Of a DNA stretch of 64,000 nt, positions 1 through 10,488 are shown piece after piece. A program made the position numbers and the translations under genes. Under the pieces are notes generated by a model that did not search any database, was not told the DNA's origin, and saw only the letters and a list, made by a program, of their open reading frames with translations. Numbering within the stretch: position 1 is the first letter of the stretch; each line of letters begins with the position of its first letter. This DNA is from Bacteroides eggerthii (GTDB lineage: Bacteria > Bacteroidota > Bacteroidia > Bacteroidales > Bacteroidaceae): positions 4,124,001-4,188,000 of the forward strand of contig NZ_CP102258.1 in NCBI RefSeq assembly GCF_025146565.1, written 5' to 3'.

Positions 1-725
1 TATTGAACAACGGACTTGCCACAAACATCAGCAAGCGGAATTTCAACGCTTTGGCAACGGCAGCCGTCATGTGTCCGTACTCTGCGTCCGTAGTGAACCA
101 TGGCAAATCCCTTGCGGCCTCATCCAGCAGATTCACCGTTCTCTCCACAGTTTCCTCCAACGTCAAACGGGGAAATTGGAAAAGTTCATCCGCAGTATAA
201 GCATGGTCAATCCAAGGCATGCCGCCATAATAGCGGATCATGTCCATATAATGATAACCAATCACAACTTTCGCTTCCGCCTTGCGCACCTTCTTTTCGT
301 CGGCGGACATATCGGGAACTTTGTCTACATTCTCAATATAGATATAGGCCTTTCTGATTCCATAGGTAGGGTCTCCCGTCACCGCCTTATTGGAGAGCTG
401 GTAAGGGAAGTTGCTTGTTCCGCTGGCGGAAGTGATAGCGCCATGCGTCCACGACAATCGTGTCGTATAGCCCAGATCCGAATATAAATCCAGCGTAAAA
501 GCTCCGTCATGATAACCACCCAAAGCCGGCATGTAGTCCGGCAGGCTTTTATAGAATTGGTTCAAAGCTTGGTCTGCATATCTTTTCTGTGAGAACACAC
601 TGTCAATGGACTTTTCGTCACCCTGCGGTTTCTCCAGGAAACTATTTCCAAATTTCAGGTCCTCGCAACCTACAATCATGGTGACCAGTAACCCTAAGGA
701 AATTATTGCTCTTATAGTTTTCATA
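1..725 (-). CDS. SusD-like outer-membrane glycan-binding lipoprotein, 5' part only (PUL1)
   Basis: The reading frame is open from the ATG at 725 to the window edge, giving about 241 residues; the C-terminal half lies outside. The N-terminus MKTIRAIISLGLLVTMIVGC is a lipoprotein signal with the acylated Cys at residue 20, followed by the EDL...SFLEKP stretch common after SusD lipoboxes. The visible part has the helical TPR-like texture of SusD, including AEAKVVIGYHYMDMIRYYGGMP, which matches the family's R-x-Y-Y-x-D/G-x-P region. SusD proteins sit on the cell surface as lids on SusC. The gene starts 16 bp after the susC stop on the same strand, the normal susC-susD order. No substrate can be inferred because the rest of the PUL is beyond the window. 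Confidence 0.93.
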
Positions 726-741
726 TCTTCAATTTTAATGA

Positions 742-3700
742 TTAAAAGGTTACATTTACTCCCAGGCTGAAAATCTTCATTACAGGGTAAGTATTATCAT
801 CACGTGTCAACTCACCTTCCGGATCAAATATTTTCAGTTTATCGAAAGTCAGCAGGTTATATCCCGTAAACTGTACGGCAAGTTTTGAAGCGCCGATTGC
901 TTTCAGCACTTTTTCGCTTGTGATATTGTAGCCTACCGTCAGGTTCTTCAGCTTCAGATAAGAAGCATCTTTCAGCCATACGCGGGATGTTTCCTGATTA
1001 TTGGTATTACGGTTGTACGTAAAGCGCGGATACTCTGCCGTAGCCGCCGTTGCTTCCGTCCACCGGCCATCTACCAGATATTGATAGAATGTTCCGCCCA
1101 ACTGCTTGTTGAAGAACGGATCCCTATAAGTATTCTGCATCTCAATATCACATCCTGCAACCCCTGTCCAGTTCATTGAAGCAAAAAAGCCTTTATACTC
1201 CGCACCGAAGTTCAAACCGAACGTGTAAGCCGGACGTTTGGGCTTTCCGATTTTCGTGCGGTCGTCCGGATCTATCACTTCATCTCCGTTCAAATCCGCA
1301 TATTTCGTATCTCCGGGCTGAACCTTAGATATAGGTTGCGGCAAATCATCGCGCAAAGTGCCGTCGGCATCAAAATCGTCTTTCGTGTAGAATCCTTGCG
1401 CCACATATCCATAACGGGCACCGACTTCATTACCGGTATGCCACATATAAGGTTCGTTAGGCTCTACCTCATCCTGATAGACAATCTTATTTTTAGAATA
1501 GGATACATTGGCATTGATAAAATAAGAAACATCCTTTACCTTGTCATTCCACTTCAAGTCAATCTCATATCCCTTATTATCCACCTTACCCATGTTGACA
1601 GCCGGCAACAAACCGCCACCCATAGCAATCAAAGAAGGAACCGTACTCCGCTGAATCAGAATGTCCTTACGTTTTTCAATAAAATAGTCAACCGACAAAC
1701 GCAAACGGTCGTTGAAGAAATAAGCGTCCAGACCATAATTCTGCTTGAGAGCCGTTTCCCAGGTTACATCCGGATTACCCAAAAGGATCTCTCTGGCCGC
1801 CCACTCATAAGAGGTATTGGTAAGACCGAAGATATAACCGTTCTTATCCTGATAGCTCTTCTCAAGCCACTCGGAATCGTTCACTGAATAAGAGTCGGGC
1901 AAGTACAGGAAGCGGAGGTCTTTCCCATTCACTTTCATATTATCATTACCCACCAGACCGATAGAACCGCGAAGCTTCAAATAGGTCAAGAACTTATTCT
2001 TCGGAAAGAAATCCTCTTCCGTCAGAATATACCCGACAGAACCGGCGGGGAATGTACCGAAACGCTTGTCCGGAGCAAAATTCTCGGAACCGTTGTGACC
2101 GATATTGAACTCAGCCATGTATTTGGATTTATAATCGTAAGTCAAGCGTCCTACGAAACCTACATAACCGGCAGCTACATCGGTATATAACTTCGGATAA
2201 TACTTCTTGCTTTGATTGTAAAGGAACAAAGCCCCTACACTATGGTCGCCGAATTTACGGTTGTAACGGACACTTCCTTCCAGATACCAGTCGCGCCCGC
2301 GCTTACGGTCACTCTCTTTTTCTTCATAGGTATTCATGGAATTCTGTCCACTCACACGATAAACAACCTCCCTGTTAAAGTCAGGATCGTCGATAGAAAG
2401 ACCGGAACCATCCACCTCCGACTTATAGAAAGGAGTATAAGTCTCTACATGGCCGACTACTCTTCTTACATAAGAATAATCCGTATTATAGGATCCCTTG
2501 ATGTCGACCGACAGACCTTTGGTAATGAAATCCAACTTTTGCTCTAAGTTCAGGTCGAACGTCATATTGTTGGACAACTGGCGTTTGTAACCGGAACCGT
2601 AGTATCTATCAAATATCTGGTTCTTCATCGTAAGATTAGGATAGCGGCTATCCTGGTGCACCACTTTCTTTCCGTCTACCAGTCCGGGAGAAGAGAAAGG
2701 CCATGTAGAAGAAAAGTTCTTCCAGATCTCTTCAATCGGTTCGCGCTTATTCCCCACAATACCGCCCATATTGAACTTCAAGGTAGTGGTAGGGGTAAGA
2801 TTTACATCCAAGTTGGCACGATAGTTATAACGGGAATAATTATAGTTGTTATTATAGTCGAGTCCTTTCAACTGCTTGAACAAACCATTCTGATAGAGGA
2901 AACCCAAAGAGATGAAATAACGTACCTTCTTTGTACCTCCGGAGATGTTGAGGTTATGTTGCGTCTGGACAGCCATCTTGTTTGTCAGCTCCTTATACCA
3001 ATTGATATTGGGATACATGATAGGAGAATCGCCCAAGCGGAACCTTTCCAAGTCATAGGCATTGAATGCCATTTGATCTTCCGCCATACCGTCATTGCGT
3101 TGCGCTTCGGTATAACATAAGGCGGTAGTGTAGCTATCTGCCGTTTCCAACACGCGGGTGGGCACTTGCACGCCGACATTGGAGCTTACCGACACCCGGG
3201 CTTTACCCTCTTTTCCGCGACGTGTCGTCACCAAAACCACACCGTTGGCTCCACGCACACCGAATACAGCCGTAGCGGAAGCGTCTTTCAGCACGTTTAT
3301 AGATTCTATTTCATTGGGATCCATCTGGAAAAAGCTACGTTCCACCCCATCTACCAAAATAAGAGGAGTAGCGCCGGCTTCACTCAAGGAGCCCACACCA
3401 CGCACAAATATCTTTGCGTCATCGGCACCCGGCTGTCCACTGGGCTGCATGGACGATACACCCGGCAGCTGACCGGCCAAAGAGTTGGCAACACTACCAC
3501 TCGGCGACTTCAACAAAGCATCCGTACCTACACTGGAAATGGCACCGGTCAATGTTGCCTTCTTCTGTACACCGTATGCCACTACTGTTACTTCTTCCAA
3601 GCTCTGTACATTCTCTTTCAGACGGACATTGACTGTTCTCCGCCCTCCTACCTTGACTTCCTGAGACAAATAGCCAATGAATGAAACGGTAAGCACAGCA

Positions 3701-4008
3701 TCCTCATTAGGCACCTGAATGATGTACTTTCCGTCAATGTCGGTTATCACACCGGTTGTAGACCCTTTCACCTGCACAGTAGCTCCGATAACAGGACCAA
3801 ACTCATCAGTAACCGTTCCGGTAACCTGAATACTCTTATCCTGCAAAGCACCATAGCTTGTCCATTCATTATTGACCATGGTTCCATGCTCTTGCCAATT
3901 ACTATTCGCCTCTGAGGAATAACAGTAATCTCCCCCTAAAGATGATCGAATGCATACGGCAACAAACAGTATTTTTCGCATGCGGCAATCAACAAAAATG
4001 TTTTTCAT
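742..4008 (-). CDS. SusC-like TonB-dependent outer-membrane transporter (PUL1)
   Basis: The 1088-residue product is a TonB-dependent importer of the SusC family. A carboxypeptidase-regulatory-like domain (about residues 58-135, IQVTGTVTDEFGPVIGATV) is followed by the TonB-box/plug region (EEVTVVAYGVQKKATLTGAI; plug ending near DASATAVFGVRGANGVVLVTT) and a long beta-barrel ending in aromatic-rich LGVNVTF. The N-terminus is odd. MKNIFVDCRMRKILFVAVCIRSSLGG has only a short hydrophobic stretch and no clean cleavage site, and the -1 shifted frame of the first codons would read KTFLLIAA, more like a normal signal. A small indel near the start is possible. The gene precedes the susD at the left edge. 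Paired repeats at 4147-4181 may be its regulatory site. Confidence 0.93.
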   Translation of the reverse strand: MKNIFVDCRMRKILFVAVCIRSSLGGDYCYSSEANSNWQEHGTMVNNEWTSYGALQDKSIQVTGTVTDEFGPVIGATVQVKGSTTGVITDIDGKYIIQVPNEDAVLTVSFIGYLSQEVKVGGRRTVNVRLKENVQSLEEVTVVAYGVQKKATLTGAISSVGTDALLKSPSGSVANSLAGQLPGVSSMQPSGQPGADDAKIFVRGVGSLSEAGATPLILVDGVERSFFQMDPNEIESINVLKDASATAVFGVRGANGVVLVTTRRGKEGKARVSVSSNVGVQVPTRVLETADSYTTALCYTEAQRNDGMAEDQMAFNAYDLERFRLGDSPIMYPNINWYKELTNKMAVQTQHNLNISGGTKKVRYFISLGFLYQNGLFKQLKGLDYNNNYNYSRYNYRANLDVNLTPTTTLKFNMGGIVGNKREPIEEIWKNFSSTWPFSSPGLVDGKKVVHQDSRYPNLTMKNQIFDRYYGSGYKRQLSNNMTFDLNLEQKLDFITKGLSVDIKGSYNTDYSYVRRVVGHVETYTPFYKSEVDGSGLSIDDPDFNREVVYRVSGQNSMNTYEEKESDRKRGRDWYLEGSVRYNRKFGDHSVGALFLYNQSKKYYPKLYTDVAAGYVGFVGRLTYDYKSKYMAEFNIGHNGSENFAPDKRFGTFPAGSVGYILTEEDFFPKNKFLTYLKLRGSIGLVGNDNMKVNGKDLRFLYLPDSYSVNDSEWLEKSYQDKNGYIFGLTNTSYEWAAREILLGNPDVTWETALKQNYGLDAYFFNDRLRLSVDYFIEKRKDILIQRSTVPSLIAMGGGLLPAVNMGKVDNKGYEIDLKWNDKVKDVSYFINANVSYSKNKIVYQDEVEPNEPYMWHTGNEVGARYGYVAQGFYTKDDFDADGTLRDDLPQPISKVQPGDTKYADLNGDEVIDPDDRTKIGKPKRPAYTFGLNFGAEYKGFFASMNWTGVAGCDIEMQNTYRDPFFNKQLGGTFYQYLVDGRWTEATAATAEYPRFTYNRNTNNQETSRVWLKDASYLKLKNLTVGYNITSEKVLKAIGASKLAVQFTGYNLLTFDKLKIFDPEGELTRDDNTYPVMKIFSLGVNVTF

Positions 4009-4146
4009 AATTTATGTTTTTTAATTATTTAAAATAAGCAAACTGAACAAATTTTAATTAGCAGTTTCCTGATTGCAAATAAATTAAAAAATCTGCGAAG
4101 AGGTCTTTAAATACATGGTGGAAAAATTTCACTATGAGGCAAAACA

Positions 4147-4181
4147 GTTTTAAAATTGTCGAATACGGTTTTAAAATCGTC
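4147..4181. promoter_or_regulatory. Direct repeat upstream of PUL1 susC, candidate regulator site
   Basis: GTTTTAAAATTGTC at 4147-4160 recurs as GTTTTAAAATCGTC at 4168-4181, 13 of 14 bases identical with a period of 21 bp (two helical turns). It lies about 140 bp upstream of the susC start. A weak -7-like box (TTTATTTG, minus strand, 4076-4083) lies 63 bp downstream of it. HTCS regulators in Bacteroides bind paired repeats upstream of susC promoters, so this is a reasonable operator candidate, but no regulator for PUL1 is in the window. Confidence 0.4.
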
Positions 4182-4289
4182 TCAAAATGGATAAATCCAA
4201 CAGAAAAACAATGATTGTCGGGCCAAAAGTGTTCGTGAAAGCCCGTCCGAAAGCTATACATTATCGCCCTCAAAAGAAAAGTATAGGGC

Positions 4290-4355
4290 AAAAAAAAGGA
4301 GTACCGCTGTACTCCAACCTTTGTTAACCTTAAATCTAATACTATGAAAAACACA
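4290..4355 (-). ncRNA. Short intergenic RNA with intrinsic terminator, DonS/FopS-like candidate
   Basis: A transcript starting near 4354 on the minus strand would be about 65 nt and end in a textbook terminator: a perfect 7-bp stem (4309-4315 with 4298-4304), tetraloop, then eight U (4297-4290). The body contains ATAGTATTAGATTTAAGG, which I recognise from memory as a sequence recurring near Bacteroides PULs. Its complement reads like a susC translation start (CTAATACTATGAAAAACA). That is the arrangement expected of the antisense DonS-type and paralogous FopS-type sRNAs reported in Bacteroides. The opposite strand holds a 24-codon frame, 4344-4418, beginning MKNTLQRYGLLGYLQ, possibly the relic of a susC 5' end. 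The family name is from memory and not verified. Confidence 0.6.
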
Positions 4356-4358
4356 TTG

Positions 4359-4389
4359 CAAAGATACGGACTCTTGGGATATTTGCAAA
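4359..4389 (-). promoter_or_regulatory. Bacteroides promoter for the short RNA
   Basis: On the minus strand, TTTG (4389-4386) is followed after 19 nt by TATCTTTG (4366-4359), matching the Bacteroides -33 TTTG / -7 TAnnTTTG consensus exactly. Transcription would start about 5 nt downstream, near 4354, and run into the terminator at 4315-4290. Confidence 0.7.
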
Positions 4390-4430
4390 CTATCCAAGAA
4401 AAAAAGTATGTTCTATAACACAGATTAAGA

Positions 4431-4467
4431 AAAAAGGACGGATATGCAAACACATTCCGTCCCTTTT
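4431..4467 (-). terminator. Intrinsic terminator of the mutA-mutB operon
   Basis: GGACGGA (4436-4442) pairs perfectly with TCCGTCC (4456-4462) across a 13-nt loop. The stem is flanked by an A run on the left and a T run on the right, so it would work in both directions. It lies 20 bp past the mutB stop and before the promoter of the short RNA, isolating the two. Confidence 0.7.
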
Positions 4468-4486
4468 TAACATTTATCTTAGCAGA

Positions 4487-6634
4487 TTATTCCTCATCCA
4501 GCAAGATTTCAAGGATTTGGCAAGCAGCCTTCGCCACCGGAGTGCCCGGACCGAAGATAGCAGCTACGCCGGCTTTATAAAGGAAGTCATAGTCCTGTGC
4601 AGGGATTACACCGCCTGCAATGACCACAATGTCCTCACGACCTAACTTCTTGAGTTCTTCAATAATCTGCGGAACCAATGTCTTGTGTCCGGCAGCCAAT
4701 GAAGAAACACCCACTACATGAACGTCATTTTCCACTGCTTCACGAGCCGCTTCGGCAGGAGTCTGGAACAACGGTCCCATATCCACGTCGAAACCGCAGT
4801 CCGCATAACCGGTTGCTACCACCTTGGCGCCACGATCGTGACCGTCCTGTCCCATTTTGGCTACCATGATACGAGGCTGACGTCCCTCTTTCTTTGCAAA
4901 CTTCTCAGCCAACTCACAAGCTCTGTGGAAGTCGCTGTCATTTTTACTTTCTGATGAATACACGCCTGAAATAGTTCTAATTACTGCTTTATAACGTCCT
5001 ACAACTTTTTCGCAAGCATACGAGATTTCGCCCAATGTGGCACGAACACGTGCTGCTTCCACTGCCAGTTCAAGCAAATTACCCTCTTTGGTTTCCACAC
5101 ATTTGGTGATGGCATCGAGCGCTTTCTGAACAGCAGCCTCATCGCGCCCTTCCTTCAAGATCTTCAGGTTCTGAATCTGCTCCTGGCGAACAGCCGTATT
5201 ATCAATCTCAAGAATATCAATAGGAGCTTCTTTCTCCAAACGATACTTGTTCACACCTACGATGGTTTGTGAACCACTGTCGATACGAGCCTGCGTACGT
5301 GCGGCAGCTTCTTCGATACGCATCTTCGGAATACCGGTTTCGATAGCTTTCGCCATACCGCCCAGTTTTTCCACTTCTTGGATCAGCTCCCAAGCCTTAT
5401 GCGCAAGTTCATTGGTCAGTGACTCCACATAGTAGGAACCGCCCCATGGGTCAACGTTCTTACAGATGTAAGTTTCTTCCTGAATATAAATCTGTGTGTT
5501 ACGCGCGATACGTGCAGAGAAATCGGTGGGCAGTGCAATAGCCTCATCCAAAGCATTGGTATGCAAGGACTGAGTATGCCCTAAAGCGGCAGCCATAGCC
5601 TCGATGCAGGTACGACCGACATTGTTGAACGGATCTTGCTCGGTCAGTGACCAACCGGAAGTCTGGGAGTGTGTACGCAATGCCAGTGATTTCGGGTTCT
5701 TCGGATTGAACTGTTTCACAATCTTGGCCCATAACATACGTGCAGCACGCATCTTGGCTATTTCCATAAAGTGATTGGTTCCGATAGCCCAGAAGAACGA
5801 CAGGCGCGGTGCGAACGCATCGATGTCGATACCGGCAGCAACACCTGCACGAAGATATTCCAGACCGTCGGCCAACGTATAAGCCAACTCGATATCCGCC
5901 GTAGCACCTGCCTCCTGCATGTGATAACCGGAGATAGAGATAGAATTGAACTTAGGCATCTTCTGAGATGTATATTCAAAAATATCGGAAATGATCTTCA
6001 TAGAGAATGCAGGCGGATAGATATAAGTGTTACGCACCATGAATTCTTTCAGAATATCATTCTGGATAGTACCCGCCATTTCTTCCAACTTAGCGCCTTG
6101 TTCCAGCCCGGCATTGATATAGAATGCCATAATCGGAAGCACCGCACCGTTCATTGTCATAGACACTGACATCTTATTCAAAGGAATACCGTCGAAAAGC
6201 ACTTTCATGTTTTCCAATGAACAAATAGACACACCGGCTTTACCAACGTCGCCTACCACACGTTCATGGTCGGGGTCGTAACCGCGATGGGTAGCCAAGT
6301 CGAATGCAACGGACAAACCTTTCTGTCCGGAAGCCAGGTTACGGCGATAGAAAGCATTAGATTCTTCGGCTGTGGAGAATCCGGCATACTGGCGGATGGT
6401 CCAGGGACGCAGAGTGTACATTACCGAATACGGACCACGCAAATAAGGCGGAATACCTGCCGCGTAGTTAAGGTGTTCCATACCTTCGAGGTCTTCTTTG
6501 GTGTAAACAGGCTTCACTTCAATGTGTTCTGGAGTTTTCCAGTCGGCTTTGATGCCGTTAGCCTTTTGCCACTCAGCACCATTGGCAGGCTGGAAAGCGG
6601 CATATATATCTAAGTTTTTAAAATCTTTTCTCAT
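4487..6634 (-). CDS. mutB: Methylmalonyl-CoA mutase, large (catalytic) subunit
   Basis: The 715-residue enzyme interconverts succinyl-CoA and (R)-methylmalonyl-CoA, the B12-dependent step of the succinate-propionate route used by Bacteroides in fermentation. The N-terminal TIM-barrel substrate domain carries the family's [20 protein letters not shown] segment. The C-terminal cobalamin domain has the base-off ligand motif D-x-H-x-x-G in [12 protein letters not shown] and the downstream [12 protein letters not shown] segment. Length matches the family. It starts 1 nt after the mutA stop, so translation is probably coupled. Confidence 0.97.
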   Translation of the reverse strand: MRKDFKNLDIYAAFQPANGAEWQKANGIKADWKTPEHIEVKPVYTKEDLEGMEHLNYAAGIPPYLRGPYSVMYTLRPWTIRQYAGFSTAEESNAFYRRNLASGQKGLSVAFDLATHRGYDPDHERVVGDVGKAGVSICSLENMKVLFDGIPLNKMSVSMTMNGAVLPIMAFYINAGLEQGAKLEEMAGTIQNDILKEFMVRNTYIYPPAFSMKIISDIFEYTSQKMPKFNSISISGYHMQEAGATADIELAYTLADGLEYLRAGVAAGIDIDAFAPRLSFFWAIGTNHFMEIAKMRAARMLWAKIVKQFNPKNPKSLALRTHSQTSGWSLTEQDPFNNVGRTCIEAMAAALGHTQSLHTNALDEAIALPTDFSARIARNTQIYIQEETYICKNVDPWGGSYYVESLTNELAHKAWELIQEVEKLGGMAKAIETGIPKMRIEEAAARTQARIDSGSQTIVGVNKYRLEKEAPIDILEIDNTAVRQEQIQNLKILKEGRDEAAVQKALDAITKCVETKEGNLLELAVEAARVRATLGEISYACEKVVGRYKAVIRTISGVYSSESKNDSDFHRACELAEKFAKKEGRQPRIMVAKMGQDGHDRGAKVVATGYADCGFDVDMGPLFQTPAEAAREAVENDVHVVGVSSLAAGHKTLVPQIIEELKKLGREDIVVIAGGVIPAQDYDFLYKAGVAAIFGPGTPVAKAACQILEILLDEE

Positions 6635-6635
6635 C

Positions 6636-8534
6636 TTACTTCAAAAGTTTAGCGTTGAATTCCTTTAATGTTTCCAGAACGTTGACACGGACATGGATAA
6701 AGTTCTCGATACCAGCTGCTTTCAGCTCGTCCATACAAGCAGGAGCACCGGCTACGATAAACATGGCGCGACCATTCAAGGCTTTGAAAGCCGGAACGGC
6801 ATATTCCGCATACTCATCATCGCTTGAACAGAGAACTACAATATCGGCTTTAGCCGCCATTGCAGCTTCCACACCTTCCTCTACGGTGGTGAAACCGAGG
6901 TTGTCAACAACTTCATATCCGGCACAGGCCAGGAAGTTACAAGAGTATTGAGCACGTGCCTGACGCATTGCCAGATTACCGATAGTCAGCATAAACGCCT
7001 TAGGACGCTTTCCGGATGCTTCCGTTTCCAGACGCAACGCTTCAAACTCACTGGCTGCACGATCGAAGTTCAATGAAGGAACATCCTTTTCGCAAGTGCT
7101 GTGTCCACCGCAGCAGCAAGTAGCTTCCAACGGTTTCTTGTCACCCGCCTTTTCGTTGAAGTTGGGGAACTGGTTAGTACCCAGCAACACTTCCTTACGC
7201 TTGGCAACAGCAGAATGACGGGCCGCATTACTTTCGTTCACAGCAGCTTGCACCTTACCGGCTTTTACGGATGCATAGAAACCGCCGTCTTCTTCTACTG
7301 CAAGGAACAATTCCCATGCTTGCTTGGCAATAGCCACAGTCAAATTTTCAATATAGTAAGAACCGGCAGCCGGGTCGATCACTTTGTCGAAGTGCGACTC
7401 CTCTTTCAACAGCAGCTGTTGATTACGCGCCAAACGTTCGGAGAATTCATCGGGGACAGCATACGTCTTGTCAAACGGAACAACCGTCATGGAATCCACC
7501 CCCGCAAGGGCAGCGCTCATAGCCTCAGTTTGCGTACGCAACAAGTTTACGTGTGCATCGAACAAGGTGAGGTTGAAAGTAGAAGTTTCTGCATGTATTC
7601 TCATCTTGGCGGCACAGCGACATTCGTTGTGTTCGCCCTTGTTTTCGCAGTCGCGCAGACATTCCGGATTATAGGAAGCCACGATATTGGCCCATAACAT
7701 ACGCGCTGCCCGGAACTTGGCAATTTCAAGGAAGTAGTTGGAGCTGATGCCAAAGTTAAACTTAATCTTTTTGGCTACCAAAGCTGCCGGCAGTCCGGCA
7801 TCGGTCAGTTGGTTCATATATTCATTACCCCAAGCCAACGCATAGCCCAGCTCCTGATAGATATATGCACCCGCATTGTTCAGTGTCAGTGCATTTACAT
7901 TCAGCACACGATATTTCGGAAGAGCAGAAGTGGCTTCAATCAAAGCCTTGGAAGTAGCTACCATATCGCCTTTCTCCTTACCCTTAGCCAGCATCTTATT
8001 GAAATAATCGTAGTTGATAGAGCCTTGCAACTTCGTGAGATCATAATCTTTCTTTTGGAAGTAAGCCACAAGAAGCTCCGCCAATTCCACCACGTGTCCC
8101 TGACAAGTGGAGAAGTTCAGTTCCACACATTCCGCACAGATGTCTTTCAGCAAAGTCTCAATATACTCCGCACTCAGTTCTTTGGCTTTCACATGGAAAG
8201 AAAGCGAATCAATGCCCTTGTTCAAGATATCCAATGCTTTGGCATTAGCTTCTTTAGGACATTCCACTTTTATTTCCTGGCGAACGAACCATTCATTATT
8301 ATTTTTCTTTGTACCTCTAAGATAGGGGAACTCACCGGGAAGCGCGTTTGTAGTCTTTAAGCCTTCAAGGTCTTCCATGCGATAGAAAGGTTTCACTTTG
8401 AATCCTTCATTCGTCCTCCAAACGAGCTTTTTCTCAAAGTCCGCACCTTTTAAGTCTGCGGTAACTTTCTCCATCCACTGTTCCGTAGAAACCGGAGAAA
8501 AGTCCGAGAAGAGTTTTTCTTTACTGTCTGCCAT
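6636..8534 (-). CDS. mutA: Methylmalonyl-CoA mutase, small subunit
   Basis: The 632-residue protein is homologous to MutB throughout but lacks the D-x-H-x-x-G cobalamin motif (the region reads [17 protein letters not shown]), as expected for the non-catalytic partner of the heterodimer. Two Cys-rich insertions stand out: [19 protein letters not shown] near residue 300 and [14 protein letters not shown] in the linker near residue 475. They look able to bind a metal, but I know of no assigned role. It is the first gene of the mutA-mutB operon, with a -7 box 57-64 bp upstream of the ATG. Confidence 0.95.
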   Translation of the reverse strand: MADSKEKLFSDFSPVSTEQWMEKVTADLKGADFEKKLVWRTNEGFKVKPFYRMEDLEGLKTTNALPGEFPYLRGTKKNNNEWFVRQEIKVECPKEANAKALDILNKGIDSLSFHVKAKELSAEYIETLLKDICAECVELNFSTCQGHVVELAELLVAYFQKKDYDLTKLQGSINYDYFNKMLAKGKEKGDMVATSKALIEATSALPKYRVLNVNALTLNNAGAYIYQELGYALAWGNEYMNQLTDAGLPAALVAKKIKFNFGISSNYFLEIAKFRAARMLWANIVASYNPECLRDCENKGEHNECRCAAKMRIHAETSTFNLTLFDAHVNLLRTQTEAMSAALAGVDSMTVVPFDKTYAVPDEFSERLARNQQLLLKEESHFDKVIDPAAGSYYIENLTVAIAKQAWELFLAVEEDGGFYASVKAGKVQAAVNESNAARHSAVAKRKEVLLGTNQFPNFNEKAGDKKPLEATCCCGGHSTCEKDVPSLNFDRAASEFEALRLETEASGKRPKAFMLTIGNLAMRQARAQYSCNFLACAGYEVVDNLGFTTVEEGVEAAMAAKADIVVLCSSDDEYAEYAVPAFKALNGRAMFIVAGAPACMDELKAAGIENFIHVRVNVLETLKEFNAKLLK

Positions 8535-8590
8535 AGTTTATTTAAAATTAAAATAGATGAATAGTATTCATTTTGTCATCAAGAGACATG

Positions 8591-8598
8591 CAAATATA
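8591..8598 (-). promoter_or_regulatory. -7 box of the mutA-mutB promoter
   Basis: TATATTTG on the minus strand matches TAnnTTTG. Expected transcription start is near 8586, leaving a leader of about 50 nt before mutA. A TTTG lies 15 nt upstream, closer than the usual 19-21, so the -33 element is doubtful. Confidence 0.5.
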
Positions 8599-8736
8599 AG
8601 GAAATACTTAAAACAAAAAGGCTTTTTAGGGAAAATTGCACCTATGAATAGCACTATGTTCATCTTTATTCAAAGCATATTCTTGATGTACACCCGCCTT
8701 TTGCAAAGTTGGTATTACAAAAAGAAAGGCAAACCC

Positions 8737-8767
8737 TTTGTTTGCTCCTCTTTATTAAGTAATTTTG
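8737..8767 (+). promoter_or_regulatory. Promoter of the AspT/YidE-like transporter
   Basis: TTTG (8737-8740), 19 nt, then TAATTTTG (8760-8767) fits the Bacteroides consensus in both boxes and spacing. The start codon at 8805 is about 32 nt downstream of the expected transcript start. Confidence 0.7.
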
Positions 8768-8804
8768 CGCAAAATTTAAAAAAGCAACATTATAATAAGG
8801 TATT

Positions 8805-10466
8805 ATGAACTGGTTAGAAAGTCTTCTTTGGGACCCTTCATCCGTCGCACATATCGTCTGCCTGTATGCATTCGTTATATCTGTGGGGGTGCTGCTGGGC
8901 AAGATTAAAATTTTCGGGGTATCGTTGGGAGTTACGTTTGTGCTCTTCACCGGTATTCTAATGGGACACTTTGGATTTACAGGTGAAACACACATTTTAC
9001 ATTTCATCCGCGAATTCGGTTTGATTCTATTTGTATTCTGTATAGGTTTACAAGTAGGACCGTCTTTCTTCTCCTCTTTCAAGAAAGGAGGAATGACGCT
9101 GAACATGCTTGCAGTGGGCATTGTGGCACTGAATATCGTTGTCGCCCTGAGCATTTACTTCATTGACGGGAACATAGACTTGCCAATGATAGTAGGTATC
9201 CTGTACGGTGCTGTAACCAATACCCCCGGTTTGGGTGCCGCTCAGGAAGCATTGAACCAGCTGAATTATACGGGAGACCCTATCGCACTGGGATATGCCT
9301 GCGCCTATCCACTTGGTGTAGTCGGCATCATCGGTTCTATCATTGCCGTACGTTATATCTGCCGCATCAACCTGAAAAAGGAAGAAGAAGAGCTCAATAC
9401 GCAGGAAGCGGATATGAAACACATGCCGCATATGCTGCACCTCGAGGTACGTAACGAAGCCATTGACGGCAAGAAACTGATTCAGGTAAAAGATTTTCTG
9501 GGACGCCCGTTCGTATGCTCCCGTATCCGTCATGAGGGCCATGTCAGTATTCCTAACCAAGATACCCAATTCCACATCGGCGACCAATTGTTCATCGTAT
9601 GTTCCGAGGAAGATGCCGAAGCGGTAACTGCCTTTATCGGCAAAGAGATTCAGGTGGACTGGGAAAAGCAGGATACACCTATGGTGTCACGCCGCATCTT
9701 GGTTACAAAATCAGAAATCAACGGCAAGAAACTGGGAAGCATGCACTTCCGAAACATGTACGGTGTGAACGTGACGCGCATCAACCGTTCGGGTATGGAC
9801 TTGTTTGCCGATCCCAATCTGGTGCTTCAGGTAGGTGACCGCGTCATGGTGGTAGGACAGCAGGATGCGGTAGAACGTGTGGCCGGTGTACTGGGTAATC
9901 AGCTGAAGCGTTTAGACTCACCGAATATCGTTACAATCTTCGTGGGCATATTCTTGGGTATCTTGTTGGGAAGTCTTCCCATTGCATTCCCAGGCATGCC
10001 GACTCCGGTAAAATTAGGCTTGGCAGGCGGTCCGCTGGTAGTAGCCATTCTAATCGGGCGTTTCGGGCACAAATTACATCTTGTAACATACACAACCATG
10101 AGTGCCAACTTAATGCTGCGTGAAATAGGTATCGTCCTCTTCCTTGCCAGTGTAGGTATAGAAGCGGGAGAACATTTCGTACAGACGGTAGTGGAAGGAA
10201 GCGGTTTGTCGTATGTGGGTTACGGTTTCCTGATTACTACCATTCCATTGCTGATAATCGGTATAATTGCCCGACTTTATTGCAAAGTCAATTATTTCAC
10301 GCTGATGGGTCTGATTGCCGGTAGTAACACCGACCCACCCGCATTGGCATACTCTAATCAGGCATCAGGCAACGACGCGCCGTCAGTTGGTTATTCTACG
10401 GTTTATCCGTTGACAATGTTCCTGCGCATTCTGGCCGGACAGATGATATTACTGGCAATGATGTAA
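8805..10466 (+). CDS. AspT/YidE/YbjL-type putative transporter with two TrkA-C domains
   Basis: The 553-residue integral membrane protein has the duplicated YidE/YbjL layout. A first block of hydrophobic helices spans about residues 10-185, followed by a soluble centre with two RCK-C/TrkA-C-like repeats (about 205-290 and 295-370, including [19 protein letters not shown] and [19 protein letters not shown]). A second helix block ends in [20 protein letters not shown]. The two halves carry matching segments, [17 protein letters not shown] and [15 protein letters not shown], typical of the family. Members include the aspartate:alanine exchanger AspT, but the substrate here cannot be told from sequence. 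It stands alone, between its own promoter and a strong hairpin terminator. Confidence 0.88.
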   Translation: MNWLESLLWDPSSVAHIVCLYAFVISVGVLLGKIKIFGVSLGVTFVLFTGILMGHFGFTGETHILHFIREFGLILFVFCIGLQVGPSFFSSFKKGGMTLNMLAVGIVALNIVVALSIYFIDGNIDLPMIVGILYGAVTNTPGLGAAQEALNQLNYTGDPIALGYACAYPLGVVGIIGSIIAVRYICRINLKKEEEELNTQEADMKHMPHMLHLEVRNEAIDGKKLIQVKDFLGRPFVCSRIRHEGHVSIPNQDTQFHIGDQLFIVCSEEDAEAVTAFIGKEIQVDWEKQDTPMVSRRILVTKSEINGKKLGSMHFRNMYGVNVTRINRSGMDLFADPNLVLQVGDRVMVVGQQDAVERVAGVLGNQLKRLDSPNIVTIFVGIFLGILLGSLPIAFPGMPTPVKLGLAGGPLVVAILIGRFGHKLHLVTYTTMSANLMLREIGIVLFLASVGIEAGEHFVQTVVEGSGLSYVGYGFLITTIPLLIIGIIARLYCKVNYFTLMGLIAGSNTDPPALAYSNQASGNDAPSVGYSTVYPLTMFLRILAGQMILLAMM

Positions 10467-10488
10467 AATACAAAAGAGTTTTCAAGCT

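Noticed and set aside
4058..4453. Minus-strand frame of about 130 codons upstream of PUL1 susC
   Set aside because: It covers the terminator, the sRNA and its promoter, and the peptide is a low-complexity hydrophobic mix with no family resemblance.
8557..8808. Short frame upstream of the transporter
   Set aside because: It contains the -33/-7 promoter of the transporter and the mutA promoter, and has no recognisable protein sequence.
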